A DNA stretch of 64,000 nt from NCBI GenBank assembly GCA_019359835.1, contig CM033319.1:41443010-41507009 (forward strand), written 5' to 3'. The notes below the pieces were generated by a model. The model made no database searches and was not told the origin of the DNA. It saw only the letters and a list, made by a program, of their open reading frames with translations. Below are positions 57,957 to 64,000 of the stretch, one piece after another. The stretch is from Pharus latifolius. Lineage: Eukaryota; Streptophyta; Magnoliopsida; Poales; Poaceae. The number at the start of each line of letters is the position of its first letter. Position 1 is the stretch's first letter. A program made the position numbers and the translations under genes.

Positions 57957-60063
57957 ATCGCTTGCCCTCTTGCTATCAAATCTGGACTACACTCCAGGGT
58001 CGCTTTGAGTAGTCCAGCTAGGCATTGAGGTCCACGATTCTGCAATAGCTACAACACCTTCAGCAGAGAGAGCTATCAGTTGAGGCCTTTCACAGCAGGA
58101 TTCTGAGATCTTGCGTCAGTTGGATGACATGGCACCTATGTCGTGCTCTACTTGCGTAGGCTGCAAGTGTGCTACTGAGACAGTAGTCTACTAGGAGAAG
58201 GCGGGGATCTTTGAGTTTCTCACCCATCTTCAATCAGAGTTTGAGGTCACTAGATCTTAGATTCTGAACCATGAGGTACCATGCACTCTGGAGGCAGCTA
58301 TGAAGGCTATGATAGTTAAGGAGATGAGTTAGCGTTCTCACTCTGCTACCATCTTACCTTCTCACAGCGTTCTGGTTGCACAACACTCTTCAGGCTCCTT
58401 ATACTCTCTCCAATCTTCTTCAGGCTCTCGAGCACCAGCTTCCTCTTCTAATCCCAAGAAGCAGAAGGCTCACACTCAGACATAGTGTTCCTACTGTCAC
58501 AAGAAGGGACATCTGCAAACCATGCGACTGCTATCTGTTGGTCAAACCACTAGTTAGGATTATTTTGTTGGTTTTTGACTCTTCTGCTTGCTATGTGCAG
58601 GACCGTCGCAAAGGTACCCTCATTGGAGCTGACCATCATCGTAGTGGATTCGATGAGTTCTATGTGCTGGACTATCTGCATCTACCCTCTTGTTCTTCGC
58701 CCCTAGTGTCTTCTACCTCCACTAGCTCATTATGTTTTGTCTCTGCTAATTTTTCCCAGTGGCATCATAGATTAAGTCATCTATGTGAGTCTCAACTTTC
58801 TACTGTAGTTTGATAGGGTGTGTTGGGTCATGTCTCCCTAGACACCAATTTTGTTTGTACGGGTTGTAAGGCAAGCAGCTACAACTCCCATATCGGACAA
58901 GTCAATCTAGGTCTAGGTCTCCTTTTGATTTGATTCATTCTGATGTATGGGTTCCTGCTTCTTTCTCTTCAAAAGGAAGCCACAAATACTATGTTATTTC
59001 CATTGATGATCATACCATATATACATGGATTTATTTCATGAGACATCGTAGTGAGCTTGTCTCGATTTATAGATCTTTTGCATCTATGATACAAACTCAA
59101 TTTTCCACTTTGATTAGAGTTCTTCGTTCTGACTTAGGTGGAGTATCTATCTCATAGTTTTTAGGAGTTCATAGCTTTCAGGGTACTCTCCCTCAACTGT
59201 CTTATCCAGGTGCCCATGCCTAGAACGGTTTTGCCGAGCGCAAACACCATCATATCATTGAGACTGCTCACACCCTTCTGCTAGCATCTCATATTCCTTC
59301 TCACTTCTGACTAGAGGTCGTCTCTACCTCAGTCTACTTGATTAATCTTCAGCCATCTTCTATTCTTTCTGATTGTAGTCTTTTTTAGACCACTGCACTA
59401 TGATCATCTTCGGGTATTTGGTTGTACTTGTTTTGTCCTCCTTTCATCCAAGGAACGCACAATACTGACAGCTCAGTTAGTGAAGTGCGTGTTCCTTGCT
59501 TATAGTCTTGAGCATAAGGGCTATCGTTGTTACGATCCCTCTGCTCAACAATTAGATTCTCTCGCGATGTCACTTTTGTTGAGGATTAGAACATTTCACC
59601 CTCCTCTCGTTCCACCACTTCTGTACCACCTCTGATATCTTGTTTCTTTACTTTCTTTCTACTCCCTCTGGTGAAACATCTCCACCTTCCTCAAACCTAC
59701 AACCTACTGACACATCCACCTCCCACAAACTTGCCATCTGCTGAGCCATCTCCTCCCTCCATAGATTGTCACCTTCCTCTCTGCCTAGACATTGAAGGTC
59801 TCTTTCTCCTTTCCCTTATCAGTACTCCTGTCGTCCTCATCCTTCCTCATATGATCCATCACAAGAGCTTGCTCCACTTAGCCTAACATTCACTTCTATG
59901 GTCTCTTGTGATGATCCACCACCACCTAAGGCCCCTGCTATAGAGTTTCTCCAGTCTCAGTATCATTTGTGGAGTAAAGCTGGATCATGGTGGTTAGGAG
60001 TAAAGCTGGCTACGAAGGATGGTCCATCTACTTACTAGTGATGATCCTATTCATGTAACCTCT
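57957..60063 (+). pseudogene. Gag C-terminus, integrase and linker of copia G
   Basis: After LTR E the gag resumes (LRQLDDMAPM near 58110, a degraded knuckle CSYCHKKGHLQT near 58488). Right after it comes the pre-integrase text (DRRKGTLIGADHH near 58593, WHHRLSHLCESQLSTVV to 58810), so the protease has been deleted. The integrase core follows as MIHSDVWVPASF, SIDDHTIYTWIYF and VLRSDLGG, then broken frames to 59400. From 59600 a Pro/Ser-rich linker precedes the cut at 60063. Many stops make it non-coding. Confidence 0.75.
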
Positions 60064-61665
60064 TGATACCACCTAGAACGGGGCCTCGCAAGAGGACGAG
60101 GTCACAGTAGAAGGCGAGTATGTCGTTCTCTCCCAAGGGACTAGAGAGAAAAATATGCCTAACTAAATTTAAATCTGAAATGCAGAGGGAAGAAAATAGT
60201 CCAGCTCAATCTGCCTAATGCTGGATTCAGATTTCAAGTATTTCATTACTTCGGAACACGTCAACAGATAAACAGTAATTCAGAGTCAGTTCTCATTCAT
60301 CTATGCAGTCACAACAGTTACCAAAATGCAACACAAGCAGTTCAAGGGGAGAAGCAGCAAAGTAGACAGTAAGTCAAAATCAAGCTCAAGCTGCGACTCA
60401 AATGCACTCAGTTCTTATTCCTATCAACTATTACAGTCCAACATCAGCAGAAACACAAACAGAATTCTTAATTGAAGACGAACAAACATGAACAGAGAGA
60501 TCACCAAGGTCTACAACTCAGAGCAATTGACACACAACTGAATTGGAATTTACTCAAATGCCAAAATGCTCATTCACGATTAAACCCTGTTCTCATACAA
60601 GCATCACATAGTCACAAGCATCAGAGGAAAACAATAAGAGGGAAGAGAGGAGGATGAGAAGGTAAGATGTCACTGAAATGGTTGTCGAGGGAGAAGAGGA
60701 TCGCCGGAGTCGATGAAGCCGTGGCCGTAGTCGCTGTGGTGGCGCTGTCGAAGTCGCGTGGCCGAGGTTGGTGAAGAAGCCGAAGACAGCAGACCTGCGA
60801 CGGAGAAGATGATGTGGAGGCACGGCTCGAGGCCGGATCGGGCCGATGAGCGGCGCTGGATGGCGCAAGGACGGCGCGAGGACGAGCGCCGGCTTGGGCA
60901 GCGTCGGCTCGGGCCGATGGGGCGCGGCTCGGTGGCGGCGGCTGATCCCGGCGGCGCGGCTGGAGTGAAGATCGGCCAGATCTGGGCCGAGGATGGCCGG
61001 ATCCGGAGCAGGCCCGGTGGCGGGGTGGCGCGAGGAAGACGGCCCGGCGAGGAACAGCGACAGGAGGCGAAGATCCGGCGCCTGGCGGGATGTGTGGACG
61101 GCTGTGGTGGAGCAGATCGGCGGCGGCGGCGTGTGGCGGCGACGCGGGATGGAGGGACGCCGTCGGCGTGCGGCCCGGCCGCCGGCGGCGAGGTGGAGGG
61201 AGGTGTGGAGATGGGGGTTTGAAGAAGAAGAAGAAGAAGCAAAAAAAACAAAACCGGGCTCAAGTTTCCTCTGATGGCCGGCGGCTGGGTAAAAGGGAAT
61301 TTGGCACTTTTACACTTAGGTCCCTGGATTTATCAGAAATTGCAGAATAGACCTGGTGGCTAGGGTTTGGGATTCCAGGCCCCCGGAGACTCCGATTTCG
61401 GTGCGGTCAGCTCCTATGCGACCGCGGGAACGCGCACTTCCATCCGGAATCGACCGATGGTCAGAAAAAGTCGATGAGGCGCGACCGCTAGCCAGAAATC
61501 CATCCGATTCGCGCCGACCTGCGATAAAAATTGGAAAAACAAGTAATCCGGTCGATTTGGCGACAAATCTGGAATAATCTAGACATATGCCGAGGTTAAT
61601 GACTGATATATGCAAAACCATGGGGAAAATGTACACAAAAAATGAGGTAAATCGAGTAAATATCA
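60064..61665 (-). repeat. 3' LTR of element H
   Basis: On the plus strand it begins TGATACCACCTAG and ends AAATATCA, the same ends as solo LTR D. The match to D includes GGCGAGTAT, AGGGACTAGAGA and CCCCCGGAGACTCCGATTTC. It is 1,602 bp. The long open frames at about 60670-61263 are Pro/Arg/Ser-rich on both strands and have counterparts in D; I do not regard them as genes. Confidence 0.88.
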
Positions 61666-61678
61666 TCCCCCCAAGCTT
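61666..61678 (-). other. Polypurine tract of element H
   Basis: The plus strand reads TCCCCCCAAGCTT, so the minus strand is AAGCTTGGGGGGA, directly before the LTR start TGATATTTACTCG. A second CCCCCCAAGCTTAA lies at 62977-62990, possibly an extra tract. Confidence 0.8.
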
Positions 61679-62318
61679 AATTCTTTGCTTGTCCTCAAGC
61701 AATGTGACAAGAAATAAATCCAAGGAGTCAAGCAAGCAACCAAATGTCATGAAAGAGTAAAATGCAGCATATAGTAAACTCGGCAAACTAAGATATGTTT
61801 CAAGCGCTCAACCATCTAATAATTGCACTGAAATTGCAAGTAACTAGCTTAGTTCTAGACACGGAGGAAATAGGAATGCTTAATTCTACTCATACCACCT
61901 ACATCCATACGTGTATATAAAAATTCAAAGTGAGCATAAACAATACACAAGCATCGAAGAACTACAGTCTCCATAAACATCAAATAAGCAGTTTCAACCT
62001 TATTAATTTTTGAGCGCTCTTTATTTGAAAAACAAAATCTGGTGCACATGTAAGTTTCTACCCTTCGACTTATTTAGGCGAATCTCTCCGTACTTCGCTC
62101 TAGGGTAGGTAGTCCACTAGAGAGTTTTATAAACATGCTCATGAGTCAAAAGATGTAGCGGGAAGGCTTGTGCACTTATTAGATTTGAAAATGTGCAAAC
62201 CATGCTTACATACCAAAGACCCAGAGGAGCAACGAAGCAGAAGAGCTTTTATTCAAAAGAAAAGAAAATTTGGCAGTGTCTACAAGGTAGAAAACGAACA
62301 ATTGCGACCTTATTAGTA

Positions 62319-62353
<35 letters not shown>

Positions 62354-63327
62354 CAAATCTGGTTTACACAAGTTAAATGATTGTTTAGGAGACTCGTGTT
62401 CTAAACATGTGTATAGAGATTAGGTTCACAATTGACATTTCAGTATACAAGATAGAATGCGGTAATAAAGATATCAGTAAGCATTCGAATTTCCACAATA
62501 TCTACAACAAAACTAAGTACAAGCAATTTTAGTACCATTAGAAGATGATTAGTCACAATTCAACCTACAAAAGATTGTCGAGCCACTAAAGCATGCATAC
62601 AACTCAACACAACATGCAAAGGGCTCCAAAAGCCAAATGAGGACAGTGAAACGCAAAATGAAAAGCACATTTAGTCAAAACCACAACAATCACATATAGA
62701 TACAAATCTGCATAAGTCTAGAATTTCCAGAAAATTTCGACATGACCATTCTAGATTTTTCTTGCAATCCAAACAACACAAGTATATAACAGGTCATATC
62801 ACAACATAAACAAGCCCACAAGGCTGGATAAAGATCATTCACAACATAAGCAAGGCAAGATAAGCAAGTCCATACAACATATCTCAGACATAAGCACAAA
62901 CTCGCACATAGTAGCTCAAATTTGAAAAAAATGACCCAGATTTTCAGAATTACAGCACAACAAGAAATGCATTCCTCCCCCCAAGCTTAAATGGTTGCAT
63001 AGTCCACAATGCAACAACATGAGATGAACACATGGAGATGGGAACACAAAATAAATTTCATGCACAAGGGTCATGAGAGGTCCGCAATAGCTCACCGGGT
63101 GAAAAATGGAGACGATGATGCTGCGATGAGCCATCCAGAGTGTCCCAAATGTGCCAAGCCGCCATATGAAGATGATGCCCTGAAAGAACAACCAAAGAAA
63201 AGACTAAGAACAAGTCTATAAAAACAGGCAAAACGAAGAGAAGGGAAAGGAAGAAAAGAGAAGGTGCTCGGGTTGCCTCCCGAGAAGCGCTCGTTTTAGG
63301 TCATGAGCTCGACCCTCTACAAATACT
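61679..63327 (-). other. Non-coding region between integrase and 3' LTR of H
   Basis: About 1.65 kb in the place where some Athila elements have an envelope-like ORF. No ORF longer than about 90 codons with family features is seen. A run of 32 T lies at 62322-62353, and a second polypurine-like tract at 62977. Confidence 0.6.
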
Positions 63328-64000
63328 TCATGTGGGCTCGTCGGGAGGAGGGGCAAGATCGGGACCAGGATCAACTCCGGGTCCACCCTCCTCGTCATCA
63401 AGTGATGGAATGGGCTCTCCGGCGATATAATGCTTGAGGCGCTGCCCATTCACCGTGAATAAACCTCCCTTGGGACTCTCTACCGTAATGGCCCCAGAAG
63501 GTAGGACATGCCTGATAACACAAGGGCCAAACCAGCGAGATCTGAACTTGCCTGGAAAGAGATGAAAACGAGAGTCGAAAACCAGAACAAGCTCACCGGG
63601 AGTGAAGTTGCGCCGAAGGATGCGCTGATCATGCCACCGCTTCGTCTTTTCCTTGTAGATGCGTGAGCTCTCATATGCATCAAGACGAATCTCATCGAGC
63701 TCGCACAACTGAAGCTTGCGGTGGGTACCAGCGGCTCTAAGATCCATGTTGAGCTTTCGGATGGCCCAATGCGCTCTGTGCTCAAGTTCAACAGGAAGGT
63801 GACAAGATTTACCATATATCAAGCGAAAGGGAGTCATACCTAGGGGTGTCTTGTATGCCGTCCAATAGGCCCACAATGCATCAGGGAGCTTGTGTGACCA
63901 GTCAGCTCGCGTACTAGACACAACCTTCTCGAGGATGCTCTTGATCTCCCTGTTCGAGACCTCGGCTAGTCCATTCGCCTGCGGATGATAAGGAGTAGTG
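63328..64000 (-). CDS. Gypsy integrase C-terminus of element H (partial)
   Basis: The minus-strand frame is open from the window edge to the stop at 63328. It starts with TTPYHPQANGLAEVSNRE, containing the catalytic Glu of the integrase core. The conserved LWAYWTAYKTPLGMTPFRL and YGKSCHLPVELEHRAHWA follow, then the C-terminal block RWHDQRI, FDSRFHLFPGKFRSRWFGP and VNGQRLKHY. This pattern is that of the Athila lineage. The tail is acidic and Pro-rich. It would insert element DNA in the nucleus; no break is seen in this part. Confidence 0.9.
   Translation of the reverse strand, partial: TTPYHPQANGLAEVSNREIKSILEKVVSSTRADWSHKLPDALWAYWTAYKTPLGMTPFRLIYGKSCHLPVELEHRAHWAIRKLNMDLRAAGTHRKLQLCELDEIRLDAYESSRIYKEKTKRWHDQRILRRNFTPGELVLVFDSRFHLFPGKFRSRWFGPCVIRHVLPSGAITVESPKGGLFTVNGQRLKHYIAGEPIPSLDDEEGGPGVDPGPDLAPPPDEPT

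Larger units (their letters stand above)
54658..60063 (+). mobile_element. Degenerate short-LTR copia element G, interrupted by solo LTR E
   Basis: A 135-bp LTR (TGTTAGAGGATATAGG to TTTCTAATA, 54658-54792) is followed by a primer site TGGTATCAAAG at 54793. Gag pieces, a zinc-knuckle region, and integrase follow, split by solo LTR E at 55652-57956. All frames are broken. The protease is missing and the reverse transcriptase is cut off by insertion of element H at 60064. The family resembles the gag fragment in intron 17 by LTR length and ends. Confidence 0.75.
60064..64000 (-). mobile_element. Athila-type Ty3-gypsy element H, 3' part
   Basis: On the minus strand the order is integrase C-terminus (64000-63328), a long non-coding stretch, polypurine tract (61678-61666) and 3' LTR (61665-60064). 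The 5' portion is off-window to the right. It interrupts copia element G; the 5 bases before the LTR (CCTCT, 60059-60063) are a candidate target copy. The same LTR family supplied solo LTR D. Confidence 0.88.

Overview
The window is plant nuclear DNA, most likely from a grass (Poaceae). The reasons are the GC-rich first exon of the one host gene, Sirevirus-type Ty1-copia elements whose LTRs carry palindrome arrays, Tat-type and Athila-type Ty3-gypsy elements, and Stowaway, hAT and Mutator-like non-autonomous elements in introns. Nothing in it looks bacterial or viral outside the retroelements.

Positions 1-23366 are a stack of nested retrotransposons. Element C, a Sirevirus, is the oldest host layer. 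Element B, a Tat-lineage gypsy derivative, sits in the 5' LTR of C. Element A, another Sirevirus, sits in the gag-protease part of B. Solo LTR D, Athila type, sits in the 3' LTR of A and is flanked by a perfect GTGTA duplication. The 3' end of C is lost; it joins a truncated Sirevirus LTR (F) in the opposite orientation.

Positions 24352-54488 hold one complete callose synthase gene (CalS7/GSL7 type, GT48 family, plus strand). I placed 42 exons by GT-AG junctions and reading-frame continuity. They sum to 5,751 nt and 1,916 codons plus a stop, with no frameshift or nonsense codon. About 24 kb of intron lies between them. The six introns larger than 1.4 kb carry a Stowaway-free mixture of hAT-like, Mutator-like and unclassified elements, a copia gag fragment and microsatellites; a Stowaway MITE lies in intron 1.

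Positions 54658-64000 are a second nest. A degenerate short-LTR copia element (G) is interrupted by a complete solo Sirevirus LTR (E, minus strand, CATCT duplication). G is then cut off by an Athila-type gypsy element (H, minus strand) that runs off the right edge; its 3' LTR, polypurine tract and integrase C-terminus are visible.

The only intact host gene is the callose synthase, which would polymerise UDP-glucose into (1,3)-beta-glucan at the plasma membrane; the CalS7 branch is the one associated with sieve plates in phloem. The most notable structures are the multi-level nest with readable target-site duplications, a Pack-MULE-like element in intron 28 with a 9-bp duplication and a captured gene fragment, an antisense spliced ORF with its own TATA box in B, and two different families of LTR palindromes. 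No tRNA, rRNA, CRISPR or other system was seen.
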